Shown here piece after piece: positions 1-5,996 of a DNA stretch of 18,735 bases. Origin of the DNA: Oscillospiraceae bacterium (lineage in GTDB: Bacteria > Bacillota > Clostridia > Oscillospirales > Oscillospiraceae); contig JAIRRO010000115.1 in the NCBI GenBank assembly GCA_031255955.1, positions 1-18,735 on the forward strand. The letters are read 5' to 3'. A program made the translations under genes and the position numbers. Each line of letters starts with the position of its first letter. Position 1 is the stretch's first letter. The notes below the pieces were generated by a model. It did no database searches, was not told where the DNA came from, and saw nothing but the letters and a program-made list of their open reading frames with translations.

Positions 1-2
1 GC

Positions 3-293
3 GGCACAGGCGACGGCAAATTCGCGCCGGACGCGAGCATCACCCGCGAACAATTCGCGACGATTCTGTACAATTACGCAAAATACAAGAATCAAAACGT
101 AGACGCAAACGCGAACCTCTCCGGATATACCGACACGGATGAAATTTCCGACTGGGCAAGCGAAGCAATGCGCTGGGCGAACGGCGCGGGACTCATCACC
201 GGACGCACAGAGACAACGCTAGCCCCGAAAGGCACCGCGAGTAGGGCGGAGGCAGCAACGCTGCTGCAGCGGTATATGCAGAACGTGGGGTGA
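3..293 (+). CDS. SLH-domain protein, C-terminal end (5' truncated)
   Basis: The frame is open from the window edge to a TGA at 291-293 and encodes about 96 residues. The sequence reads as the end of one S-layer homology repeat followed by most of another: a GDGKFAPDASITREQFATIL-type segment, then a segment ending in RAEAATLLQRYMQNVG. The conserved features are the G-x-F-x-P-x-x-x-x-T/S-R-x-Q/E core, an aromatic/acidic stretch (DTDEISDWASEAMRWA) and GLITG. SLH repeats bind pyruvylated secondary cell-wall polymers, so this is probably an exported protein anchored to the cell surface. The catalytic or structural part lies upstream of the window, so its main function cannot be stated. A short inverted repeat (aacac-ccg-gtgtt) follows the stop, but it has no T-run. 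Confidence 0.85.
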   Translation, partial: GTGDGKFAPDASITREQFATILYNYAKYKNQNVDANANLSGYTDTDEISDWASEAMRWANGAGLITGRTETTLAPKGTASRAEAATLLQRYMQNVG

Positions 294-339
294 TAACACC
301 CGGTGTTTAAGCTGTAGACGCTAATAACAATCGCATAAT

Positions 340-391
340 CACAAAAATACAGACAGCGCCGCCCATCGCATATTGCGAATGGCGGCGCTGT
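340..391 (-). terminator. Rho-independent terminator after the tRNA
   Basis: A perfect 11-bp stem, acagcgccgcc (353-363) with ggcggcgctgt (381-391), encloses a smaller tcgca/tgcga hairpin. On the minus strand it is followed by a T-rich stretch (complement of 341-347). It lies just 3' of the minus-strand tRNA and would end the rpsT-tRNA transcript. Confidence 0.8.
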
Positions 392-393
392 TG

Positions 394-470
394 TGGTGGG
401 CCCTCAGGGACTTGAACCCGGGACCGTCCGGTTATGAGCCGGATGCTCTAACCAACTGAGCTAAGGGCCC
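394..470 (-). tRNA. tRNA with CAU anticodon (Ile2 or elongator Met)
   Basis: The minus strand folds as a tRNA. It has a 7-bp acceptor stem (GGGCCCT/AGGGCCC), a D-arm GCTC/GAGC, an anticodon stem TCCGG/CCGGA with loop CTCATAA (anticodon CAU), a TTCAAGT T-loop, discriminator A and an encoded CCA (394-396). The T-stem has one C-U mismatch. CAU reads AUG in tRNA-Met, or AUA in tRNA-Ile2 after TilS lysidinylation. The CUCAUAA loop and the GGGCCCTTAGCTCAGTTGG start resemble Firmicutes tRNA-Ile2 more than elongator Met as I know them, but I cannot settle this by eye. It lies 23 bp downstream of rpsT with no promoter between, so it is probably processed from the rpsT transcript. Confidence 0.93.
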
Positions 471-473
471 ACG

Positions 474-495
474 AAAAGCGGCGAAAAGCCGCTTT
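474..495 (-). terminator. Weak hairpin between rpsT and the tRNA
   Basis: An 8-bp stem, aaagcggc (475-482) with gccgcttt (488-495), and a 5-nt loop overlap the rpsT stop codon. The minus-strand stem is followed by only four T residues before the tRNA. It may be a leaky terminator or a processing/stability hairpin, because the downstream tRNA has no visible promoter of its own. Confidence 0.4.
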
Positions 496-757
496 ATTTT
501 GCGGCGGCGAGCTTAATCGCCAGCGAGCTCTTTTTGCGGGCAGCGTTATTCTTATGAATAAGACCCTTGCCGGCGGCGCGGTCAATCAGCTTAACGGCGG
601 CGATATACGCCTCGTTTGTGGCTGCCTTATCCCCCGCGACAGCGGCGGTGTCGAACCTTTTAAGGCTGGTACGCAGAGCGCTGCGCGCCGCGCGGTTCCT
701 TCTGTTCTGCTCGCGCGAGACAAGAACGCGCTTTGAAGCGGACTTTATATTCGGCAT
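494..757 (-). CDS. rpsT: 30S ribosomal protein S20
   Basis: The 87-residue basic protein starts MPNIKSASKRVLVSREQNRRNRAARS and has the helical S20 pattern through KGLIHKNNAARKKSSLA. Its length and composition are typical of bS20, which binds 16S rRNA near the 5' domain and helix 44. The ATG start at 757 is preceded by a GGAAAGGGGATG Shine-Dalgarno region. A promoter with a 17-bp spacer lies at 810-838, giving a short leader. A CAU-anticodon tRNA follows on the same strand and shares the transcript. The next plus-strand operon is divergent, and both promoters share an A/T-tract-rich spacer. Confidence 0.97.
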   Translation of the reverse strand: MPNIKSASKRVLVSREQNRRNRAARSALRTSLKRFDTAAVAGDKAATNEAYIAAVKLIDRAAGKGLIHKNNAARKKSSLAIKLAAAK

Positions 758-809
758 CTGTGATGTTCATCCCCTTTCCCGTGTAGATATTTTTTGTGCG
801 ACTCATAAT

Positions 810-838
810 ATAATAGCACATAAAATTCAGCTTTGCAA
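810..838 (-). promoter_or_regulatory. Sigma-70-type promoter for rpsT
   Basis: On the minus strand the -35 is TTGCAA (833-838), then a 17-bp spacer, then the -10 TATTAT (810-815). A/T tracts at 846-876 lie just upstream on this strand and could act as an UP element. Confidence 0.7.
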
Positions 839-892
839 TACCCTGAAAAAATTTTTTTGAAAAATCCGAAAATTTTGCTGACGACGCGGTGA

Positions 893-921
893 TTGACACG
901 CCACGCGGTGTAATATATAAT
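893..921 (+). promoter_or_regulatory. Consensus sigma-70 promoter for the amino-acid ABC operon
   Basis: TTGACA (893-898), a 17-bp spacer and TATAAT (916-921) match the housekeeping consensus at all 12 positions. The first start codon of the operon is at 989, so the leader is about 60 nt. A-tracts upstream are shared with the divergent rpsT promoter. Confidence 0.88.
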
Positions 922-988
922 GAAGCGCGGTCGGGGCGGCAGTGCCGTTTCGGCTGAAATAAGTAAAAAATGAAAAGGGGAACCAGAA

Positions 989-1867
989 ATGAAAAGAACA
1001 CTAAAGCTCACTCTCGCGTTAGCGCTCATCCTCGCGCTCGTTTGCGCCGCATCGTCATGCATCGACTCAAGCGTCAGCGACAATGTACCGACAAATACGC
1101 CGGACGATTCCGCCTCAGCCACGCCGCCGGAGGACACCGGCAAGCTCGGTGAAATCCAAAGCGCCGGGAAGCTGGTTGTATACACAGATCCTAACTTCGC
1201 GCCGTTTGAATATATCGGTGACGACGAATCCATTGTCGGCGTTGACATCGCGCTGGCAGAGGAAATCGCCGCGGAGCTGGGCGTCACGCTGGACGTGCAG
1301 GAGGCAAAATTTGACGCCATTCTTATGGCGCTGAAGGGCGGCAGGGGCGATATTGCCATCTCCGGTTTCACCATTACGGACGAGCGCCGCGAAAACGTGG
1401 ATTTCTCAGATCCGTATATCGATTCTGTGCAGTATCTCATCCTGCCTGAGGGCTCTGAAATCACGGTGCTGGAGGACCTGGCGGGACTCACAGTCGGCGT
1501 TGCCAAGGGCTACACCGGTCAGCTTTTGGTTGAAGATGAGCTGCTGGAGGGCGGCGTACTGTACAATCAAAATGTCACCGTTAACGCCTACAACAGCGCG
1601 ATGGAGGCTGTGCTTGACCTTAACACGGGGCGCATTTCAGCCGTGGTGATGGACGAATATGTCGCGAAATCCATAGCGGATAAAAACGAGGGTATCGTAG
1701 CGACAGAGCTGTGGTATGCCGACGGTACGCTTGCCGCCGAGGAATATGGCGTTGCCGTGCCCAAGGGGAATGAAGCGCTGCTTGAGGTTATCAACAACGT
1801 CGTCGCTCGCCTCACATCCGAGGGGCGCGTCGCCGATTGGGTTGTCGAATATTCGGCTGTTTCATAA
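989..1867 (+). CDS. Polar amino-acid ABC transporter substrate-binding lipoprotein
   Basis: This 292-residue protein has a lipoprotein signal: a basic MKRTLK start, a hydrophobic core, and lipobox A-S-S-C with Cys24 as the predicted lipidated residue. A low-complexity Ser/Thr/Pro/Asp linker follows (about 25-50). The mature part is a family 3 solute-binding protein (SBP_bac_3): GKLVVYTDPNFAPFEY, then VGVDIALAEEIAAELG, the FDAILMALKGGRGDIAISG segment, ERRENVDFSDPYI, and the lobe-closing DLAGLTVGVAKGYTG. Such proteins bind polar amino acids or cystine outside the membrane. The ATG at 989 has an AAGGGGAA site just upstream. The permease and ATPase genes follow in the same operon. The ligand cannot be read from sequence; the cysteine desulfurase downstream makes cysteine/cystine a reasonable guess. 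Confidence 0.93.
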   Translation: MKRTLKLTLALALILALVCAASSCIDSSVSDNVPTNTPDDSASATPPEDTGKLGEIQSAGKLVVYTDPNFAPFEYIGDDESIVGVDIALAEEIAAELGVTLDVQEAKFDAILMALKGGRGDIAISGFTITDERRENVDFSDPYIDSVQYLILPEGSEITVLEDLAGLTVGVAKGYTGQLLVEDELLEGGVLYNQNVTVNAYNSAMEAVLDLNTGRISAVVMDEYVAKSIADKNEGIVATELWYADGTLAAEEYGVAVPKGNEALLEVINNVVARLTSEGRVADWVVEYSAVS

Positions 1868-1887
1868 CGCGGGGAGTATAGATCGCG

Positions 1888-2589
1888 ATGACTGCCGCCG
1901 TTGAATGGCTGGTACGCCAGTTCACCATAACCTTCATAACCGGTAACAGATACAAGCTGTTTCTTACCGGTCTCAGGAACACGCTTATTATTGCGTTCGG
2001 CGCGGTGATCATCGGCACGCTCATCGGCGCGCTTGTCGCGATGATTCGTGTTTACAGCGCGCAGAGCGGCAAGCTCCGCGCGCTTGACAAGCTGTGCGGG
2101 GCGTACCTCGCCGTTTTTCGGGGTACGCCCATTGTCGTGCAGCTGCTCATAATGTACTATATCGTATTTGCGTTTATTAACAACGGCATATCCATCGCGG
2201 TGCTGGCGTTCGGGATAAATTCCGGGGCGTATGTCGCGGAAATTGTCCGCGCGGGCATTCTTGCCGTTGATATCGGGCAAACAGAGGCGGGGCGCTCGCT
2301 GGGACTTTCCTCCGGGCAGACCATGCGTATCATCGTGCTGCCGCAGGCTATAAAAAACATTCTTCCGGCGCTCGGAAATGAGCTGATTGCCCTGTTGAAG
2401 GATACGTCCGTTGCTGGGTATGTGACGGTTAAGGATCTGGCGCAGGCGGGTGAAAATGTCCGCACGCTGACGGCGGAGCCGTATTTTTCGCTGCTTTTCG
2501 TTGCCGCCGTGTACTTTCTGCTTGTGATGTGCATCACAAAAATCCTGCGTATCGCGGAAAGGAGGCTCGCGAAAAGTGATCGTCGTTGA
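1888..2589 (+). CDS. Polar amino-acid ABC transporter permease (HisM/GlnP type)
   Basis: The 233-residue integral membrane protein has the features of the His/Glu/Gln/Arg permease family: an N-terminal segment with LFLTGLRNTLIIAFGAVIIG, then AVFRGTPIVVQLLIMYY. The cytoplasmic EAA coupling loop is present (TEAGRSLGLSSGQTMRIIVL, then PQAIKNILPALGNELI), followed by LLKDTSV. About five membrane spans are expected. It starts with ATG at 1888, after a GGGGAG site, 20 bp downstream of the lipoprotein gene. It overlaps the start of the ATPase gene by 14 bp, which suggests translational coupling. Only one permease gene is present, so the channel is probably a homodimer. Confidence 0.94.
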   Translation: MTAAVEWLVRQFTITFITGNRYKLFLTGLRNTLIIAFGAVIIGTLIGALVAMIRVYSAQSGKLRALDKLCGAYLAVFRGTPIVVQLLIMYYIVFAFINNGISIAVLAFGINSGAYVAEIVRAGILAVDIGQTEAGRSLGLSSGQTMRIIVLPQAIKNILPALGNELIALLKDTSVAGYVTVKDLAQAGENVRTLTAEPYFSLLFVAAVYFLLVMCITKILRIAERRLAKSDRR

Positions 2590-3298
2590 AAATCTTATCA
2601 AAAAATTCGGCTCTAATGTCGTGCTGGACGATGTTTCAGAGCGGATACACCCCGGTGAAAAGGTTGCCGTGATAGGTCCTTCCGGCTCCGGAAAATCGAC
2701 GTTTTTGCGCTGCCTTAATCTTTTAGAGCGTCCGGACGGCGGCAAAATCACGTTTGACGGCGAAGTGATTACAGACCCCAAATGCGATGCGGACAGCGTC
2801 CGCCGCCGTATGGGAATGGTTTTTCAGCATTTTAATTTGTTCAACAACTTCACCGTGCTGAAGAATATCACGCTTGCCCCCGTAAGGCTGCGGCTTATGA
2901 CAGAGGCAGCGGCGGAGGAAAACGCCCGCGCTCTGCTGGCGCGCATCGGGTTGACGGATAAGGCGGACGCCTATCCCGCGATGCTTTCCGGCGGGCAGAA
3001 GCAGCGCGTGGCTATCATCCGGGCGCTGGCTATGAATCCCCGCGCGATGTTGTTTGACGAGCCTACATCGGCGCTTGACCCCGAGATGGTCGGGGAGGTG
3101 CTTGATGTTATACGCGAGGTTGCGGACGGCGGAATGACGATGGTGATAGTGACGCATGAAATGGGCTTCGCGCGCGAGGTTGCCTCACGCGTTGTGTTCA
3201 TAGACGGCGGAAAAATAAAGGAAACGGGCGCGCCCGCGGAAATGTTCGGAGCGCCGCGCGACTCGCGCCTGCAGGAGTTTTTATCAAAGGTGCTGTGA
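2576..3298 (+). CDS. Polar amino-acid ABC transporter ATP-binding protein (GlnQ type)
   Basis: The 240-residue ABC ATPase has all the family motifs: Walker A GPSGSGKST (34-42), Q-loop in MVFQHFNLF (about 84), signature LSGGQKQR (137-144), Walker B AMLFDEPTSALD (157-168) and the H-loop His194 in VTHEMGF. It powers the upstream permease and binding protein. The start is GTG at 2576, placed by an AAAGGAGG site 10 nt upstream and by the family N-terminus (MIVVENLIKKFG). It lies inside the end of the permease gene. The 50 bp after its stop contain no terminator-like structure before the cysteine desulfurase gene. Confidence 0.96.
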   Translation: MIVVENLIKKFGSNVVLDDVSERIHPGEKVAVIGPSGSGKSTFLRCLNLLERPDGGKITFDGEVITDPKCDADSVRRRMGMVFQHFNLFNNFTVLKNITLAPVRLRLMTEAAAEENARALLARIGLTDKADAYPAMLSGGQKQRVAIIRALAMNPRAMLFDEPTSALDPEMVGEVLDVIREVADGGMTMVIVTHEMGFAREVASRVVFIDGGKIKETGAPAEMFGAPRDSRLQEFLSKVL

Positions 3299-3348
3299 AA
3301 ACGCGGTAGAAAACGCGAAAAATCGCAATGTGAAAGGGGCGGCACGTG

Positions 3349-4518
3349 ATGCTTCCGGATAAAACAATATATGTGGATAATTCGGCGACAACGCCCGTTT
3401 CGGACAGGGCACTTTCCGCGATGCTGCCGTATTTCAGCGAAAGCTTCGGGAATCCCTCCGCGCTGTATGGATACGGGCAGGAGGCGAAAAAGGCGATAGA
3501 GGACAGCCGCCGCGCCGTCGCAAAGGCAATCGGAGCCTTAAACACAGAGATTTATTTCACCTCAGGCGGCACGGAAAGCGACAACTGGGCAATTCACGGC
3601 GTGTGCGAATTAAGGCGCGCGCGTGGGCGGCATATCGTATCCACGGAAATTGAACACAGCGGCGTTTTGCGCCCGCTTGAAAAAATGCGGGAAAACGGCT
3701 ATGAAATAACGCTGCTGCAGCCTGACAAAAACGGCATGATATCGCCGCGTCAGCTGGAGGAAGCCATACGCGACGACACGATTTTGGTCAGCATAATGAC
3801 GGCAAACAATGTCATAGGGACGCTGCTGCCGATTAAAGAGCTATGCGCCGTGGCAAAGCGCCGCCGCGTGCTTTTTCACACAGATGCCGTTCAGGCGGCG
3901 GGGCATATACCGATAAATGTACGCGAGCTGGGCGTGGATATGCTGTCGATGTCAGCGCATAAATTCCACGGACCCAAGGGCGTCGGCGCGCTGTTTATAA
4001 AGCTCTCCACTAAGCCCGGCGAGCTTATATCGGGCGGCGGACAGGAAAAAGGCTTCCGCTCCGGGACGGAAAACGTGCCGGGCATCGTCGGGATGGCGGC
4101 GGCGCTGACAGAGCGCGTGGAGAGCCTTAACTCTGATATGGCAAGCTCAAAGGCGATGCGCGACAGGCTGATTGCAAACACGCTGAAAATACCCGGTGTA
4201 CACCTCACGGGCGACCCGGAAAACCGTCTGCCCGGTCACGCATCCTTTGTAATAGAGGGCGGTAAGGCGAGCGCGCATCTGATAAATATGCTTGCGGAGG
4301 AGGGAGTCTGCGCCAGCTCAGGCTCCGCCTGCTCGGCGTCCTCAAAGGAAGCCCCGCACGTGTTAAAGGCGCTGGGATATGACAGCGATGTCGCGCGGGG
4401 TGCGCTGCGAATATCGCTCTCCCCGATGAATACGGACGACGAAATTGACGCGTTGAACGAAAAGCTCCCGCGGCTTATTGAGCGCTTCCGCTCGCGACGG
4501 GAGGCGACAATACGATAA
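3349..4518 (+). CDS. Cysteine desulfurase, group I (NifS/IscS family)
   Basis: This 389-residue PLP enzyme of the class V aminotransferase fold removes sulfur from cysteine as an enzyme persulfide, for Fe-S cluster assembly or thio-modification. Visible residues, numbered from the ATG, are: YVDNSATTP start, GGTESDN, His103 (IEHSG), Asp179/Gln182 (HTDAVQ), the PLP lysine Lys205 in SAHKFHGPKG, RSGTEN, and the catalytic Cys328 in SSGSACSAS. The long loop with SSGSAC marks group I rather than SufS. GTG at 3346 is an alternative start; GAAAGGGG at 3332-3339 suits the ATG at 3349 slightly better. No scaffold gene (IscU/NifU) or ThiI is adjacent. Lack of a terminator after the ABC genes suggests co-transcription. 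IscS and NifS cannot be separated from this sequence. Confidence 0.95.
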   Translation: MLPDKTIYVDNSATTPVSDRALSAMLPYFSESFGNPSALYGYGQEAKKAIEDSRRAVAKAIGALNTEIYFTSGGTESDNWAIHGVCELRRARGRHIVSTEIEHSGVLRPLEKMRENGYEITLLQPDKNGMISPRQLEEAIRDDTILVSIMTANNVIGTLLPIKELCAVAKRRRVLFHTDAVQAAGHIPINVRELGVDMLSMSAHKFHGPKGVGALFIKLSTKPGELISGGGQEKGFRSGTENVPGIVGMAAALTERVESLNSDMASSKAMRDRLIANTLKIPGVHLTGDPENRLPGHASFVIEGGKASAHLINMLAEEGVCASSGSACSASSKEAPHVLKALGYDSDVARGALRISLSPMNTDDEIDALNEKLPRLIERFRSRREATIR

Positions 4519-4554
4519 AACGCTGCGCTGTGCGAAAAACGCGGTGCCGTGCGC

Positions 4555-4583
4555 TTGACAACACCCGGCGGACGGTATAAAAT
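4555..4583 (+). promoter_or_regulatory. Promoter for tRNA-Arg
   Basis: TTGACA (4555-4560), a 17-bp spacer and TAAAAT (4578-4583) lie 20 bp before the tRNA 5' end. A TATAAA hexamer at 4576 would give a 15-bp spacer and is the less likely -10. Confidence 0.75.
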
Positions 4584-4602
4584 CCCCGTGCGTTAGAAAT
4601 AT

Positions 4603-4677
4603 GCCCCCGTAGTTCAATGGATAGAACAAGTCTCTCCTAAAGATTAGATGTCAGTTCGATTCTGGCCGGGGGCGCCA
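4603..4677 (+). tRNA. tRNA-Arg (CCU anticodon)
   Basis: It folds with acceptor stem GCCCCCG/CGGGGGC, D-arm GTTC/GAAC, anticodon stem AGTCT/AGATT around loop CTCCTAA (anticodon CCU, reading AGG), T-stem GTCAG/CTGGC with loop TTCGATT, discriminator G and encoded CCA at 4675-4677. It has its own promoter. No clear terminator follows. The 3' end of such a tRNA is a common integration site, but I see no integrase gene or duplicated 3' end in this window. Confidence 0.95.
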
Positions 4678-4703
4678 AGGTGACGCCGCAAAACATTCAT
4701 CAT

Positions 4704-4778
4704 AAAAATATGTAAATACAACCGATTATTCGTCCGGAAAATATGCAATCGGCATCAATTATTCGTCCGGAAAATATG
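4704..4778 (+). repeat. Short tandem repeat, 33-bp period
   Basis: A 21-bp sequence (attattcgtccggaaaata plus tg) occurs at 4725-4745 and again, identically, at 4758-4778. The start of a further copy (aaaatatgtaaa) lies at about 4705-4716. The period is 33 bp. The whole stretch between tRNA-Arg and dusB (4678-4813) is otherwise non-coding. Two and a half copies are too few for a CRISPR array. Confidence 0.8.
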
Positions 4779-4782
4779 TAAA

Positions 4783-4812
4783 GCGCTTGAAAACACACGC
4801 GTTTTATAGCGC
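4783..4812 (-). terminator. Possible terminator of dusB
   Basis: Just past the dusB stop codon there is an imperfect hairpin: gcgct (4783-4787) with agcgc (4808-4812), then a 2x2 internal loop, then aaaac (4790-4794) with gtttt (4801-4805). On the minus strand it leads into TTTACATATTTT. The stem is weak, so this is tentative. Confidence 0.4.
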
Positions 4813-4813
4813 C

Positions 4814-5782
4814 TTATCGGAGCATCCGTTTTATATCCTCCGTGATGCTTTCGATATCCTCAAAGCACGCGATATGCGAAATGCGATCCTTGAAGCGCCC
4901 GGAGCGCGGTATGCCGCGCAGATACCAGGCGTAGTGCCGACGCGCGTCAAGGCAAGCCGGGCGCTCTCCGCGCAGCTCGCAGGCTCTTTTGAACTGTCGC
5001 AGGGCGGTGTCGGCAATCGTGCGCACGGACGGGCGCGGAGGAACGGGCTTGCCTGAAATGGCTGCCGCCGCTTCCCTGAATATCCACGGGTTGCCGAACG
5101 CGCCGCGCCCGATCATCGCCATATCAGCGCCCGTGTAGGCAAGAATCCGCGCGGCGTCCCCGCCTGAAAAAATATCGCCGTTCGCGATGACGGGGATGCT
5201 GACGGCGCGTTTGACATCGCGAATGCAGTCCCAGTCGGCGCGCCCGGAGTAAAGCTGCGCGCGCGTGCGTCCGTGTACCGCGACGGCGGCGGCTCCGGCA
5301 GCCTCCATCGCGGCGGCAAATTCCGCGGCGTTCAGATTACCGCGGTCAAAGCCGCGCCGAATTTTCACGGTGACGGGGCGATTTGTCGCTTCTTTTACAG
5401 CGCGGACGATGTCCGCCGCCAGCTCCGGCTGCAGCATGAGCGCGCTGCCCTCTCCGTTTTTTACGATTTTGCCCACGGGGCAGCCCATATTGATATCAAT
5501 AAAGTCCGCGCCGCTGAATTCAAGGGCAAGCCTTGCCCCGCGTGCCATTGTGGCGGGCTCAGAGCCGAAAATCTGCGCGCCTATCGGATGCTCGCCAGCC
5601 AGCGTATGCAGCAGCGTGCGCGTTTTTATATCGCTGTGAACAAGCGCCTTCGCGCTGACCATCTCTGTATACACAAGTCCCGCGCCAAGCTCGCGGCACA
5701 GCTCGCGAAACGCGGCGTCAGTGACGCCAGCCATAGGCGCCAGCGCCAGCGCGCCGCGTATTTCAATGCCGCCGATGTTCAT
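4814..5782 (-). CDS. dusB: tRNA-dihydrouridine synthase (DusB family)
   Basis: This FMN- and NADPH-dependent enzyme reduces uridines in tRNA D-loops. From the ATG at 5782 the protein is 322 residues: MNIGGIEIRGALALAPMAG, then TDAAFRELCRELGAGLVYTE, IGAQIFGSEP, FIDINMGCPVGKIVKNGEGS with catalytic Cys101, VTVKIRRGFD, AVAVHGRTRAQLYSG, PVIANGDIFSG and MIGRGAFGNPWIF. The frame is open further upstream to 5881, but that codon is a TTG inside the -35 hexamer and would not be transcribed. The ATG has no Shine-Dalgarno site of its own. It overlaps the stop of a short upstream ORF as ATGA, so coupling is likely. It is single-gene and divergent from the flavoenzyme operon. Confidence 0.95.
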   Translation of the reverse strand: MNIGGIEIRGALALAPMAGVTDAAFRELCRELGAGLVYTEMVSAKALVHSDIKTRTLLHTLAGEHPIGAQIFGSEPATMARGARLALEFSGADFIDINMGCPVGKIVKNGEGSALMLQPELAADIVRAVKEATNRPVTVKIRRGFDRGNLNAAEFAAAMEAAGAAAVAVHGRTRAQLYSGRADWDCIRDVKRAVSIPVIANGDIFSGGDAARILAYTGADMAMIGRGAFGNPWIFREAAAAISGKPVPPRPSVRTIADTALRQFKRACELRGERPACLDARRHYAWYLRGIPRSGRFKDRISHIACFEDIESITEDIKRMLR

Positions 5783-5814
5783 CGCGTTTGCCGTGATAGC
5801 AGGCTTCTTTTCAC
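5779..5814 (-). CDS. Putative 11-codon leader ORF coupled to dusB
   Basis: On the minus strand a GTG at 5814 opens MKRSLLSRQTR and ends at a TGA (5779-5781) that overlaps the dusB ATG as ATGA. An AAGGGCGGGAG Shine-Dalgarno region ends 10 nt before the GTG, and the dusB promoter places both inside the transcript. This gives ribosomes a route to the dusB ATG, which lacks its own site. No homology can be expected from 11 codons. The alternative is an unrecognised weak start for dusB itself. Confidence 0.5.
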   Translation of the reverse strand: MKRSLLSRQTR

Positions 5815-5852
5815 CCTGATGACGCTCCCGCCCTTCTTTTTTCGTCGATTTG

Positions 5853-5881
5853 ATTATACGGCAGCCGTAAAAATTTTTCAA
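5853..5881 (-). promoter_or_regulatory. Promoter for dusB
   Basis: On the minus strand: TTGAAA (5876-5881), a 17-bp spacer, then a perfect TATAAT (5853-5858). The predicted transcript starts near 5846. This rules out the upstream-extended dusB start and includes the short leader ORF. Confidence 0.8.
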
Positions 5882-5904
5882 TAATAATCAAAATGCTTAT
5901 TATT
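5880..5904. promoter_or_regulatory. Inverted repeat between divergent promoters (operator candidate)
   Basis: AATAATAA (5880-5887) and TTATTATT (5897-5904) form an 8-bp inverted repeat with a 9-bp centre. It sits between the -35 of the dusB promoter (5876-5881) and the -35 of the flavoenzyme promoter (5909-5914). A regulator bound here could affect both. It is A/T-only, so chance is possible. Confidence 0.4.
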
Positions 5905-5908
5905 CCGC

Positions 5909-5937
5909 TTGAATATGCCGCGCGGGTGTGCTACAAT
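5909..5937 (+). promoter_or_regulatory. Promoter for the flavoenzyme/URO-D/SDR operon
   Basis: TTGAAT (5909-5914), a 17-bp spacer and TACAAT (5932-5937) lie 60 bp before the ATG at 5997. No other promoter of this quality is seen before the operon's terminator at 10721-10756. Confidence 0.75.
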
Positions 5938-5996
5938 GTTTTCAAATTGCGGCGCAAGGCATAGCTTGCGAATAAACAACGAAAGGAACATCGAAA

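Noticed and set aside
660..1506. Long minus-strand frames across the rpsT promoter and the binding-protein gene
   Set aside because: They are the complements of real genes in a GC-rich genome and cross two promoters.
1588..2781. 397-codon minus-strand frame opposite the permease gene
   Set aside because: The plus strand encodes a clear permease and flanking genes with proper motifs; the opposite frame is Arg/Thr-rich and matches no family.
4603..4813. Integrated element at tRNA-Arg
   Set aside because: There is no integrase, no duplicated tRNA 3' end and only about 130 bp before dusB.
5783..5881. 33-residue N-terminal extension of DusB
   Set aside because: Its TTG start is part of the -35 hexamer of the dusB promoter and lies upstream of the predicted transcript start; DusB proteins normally begin near MxIGxI.
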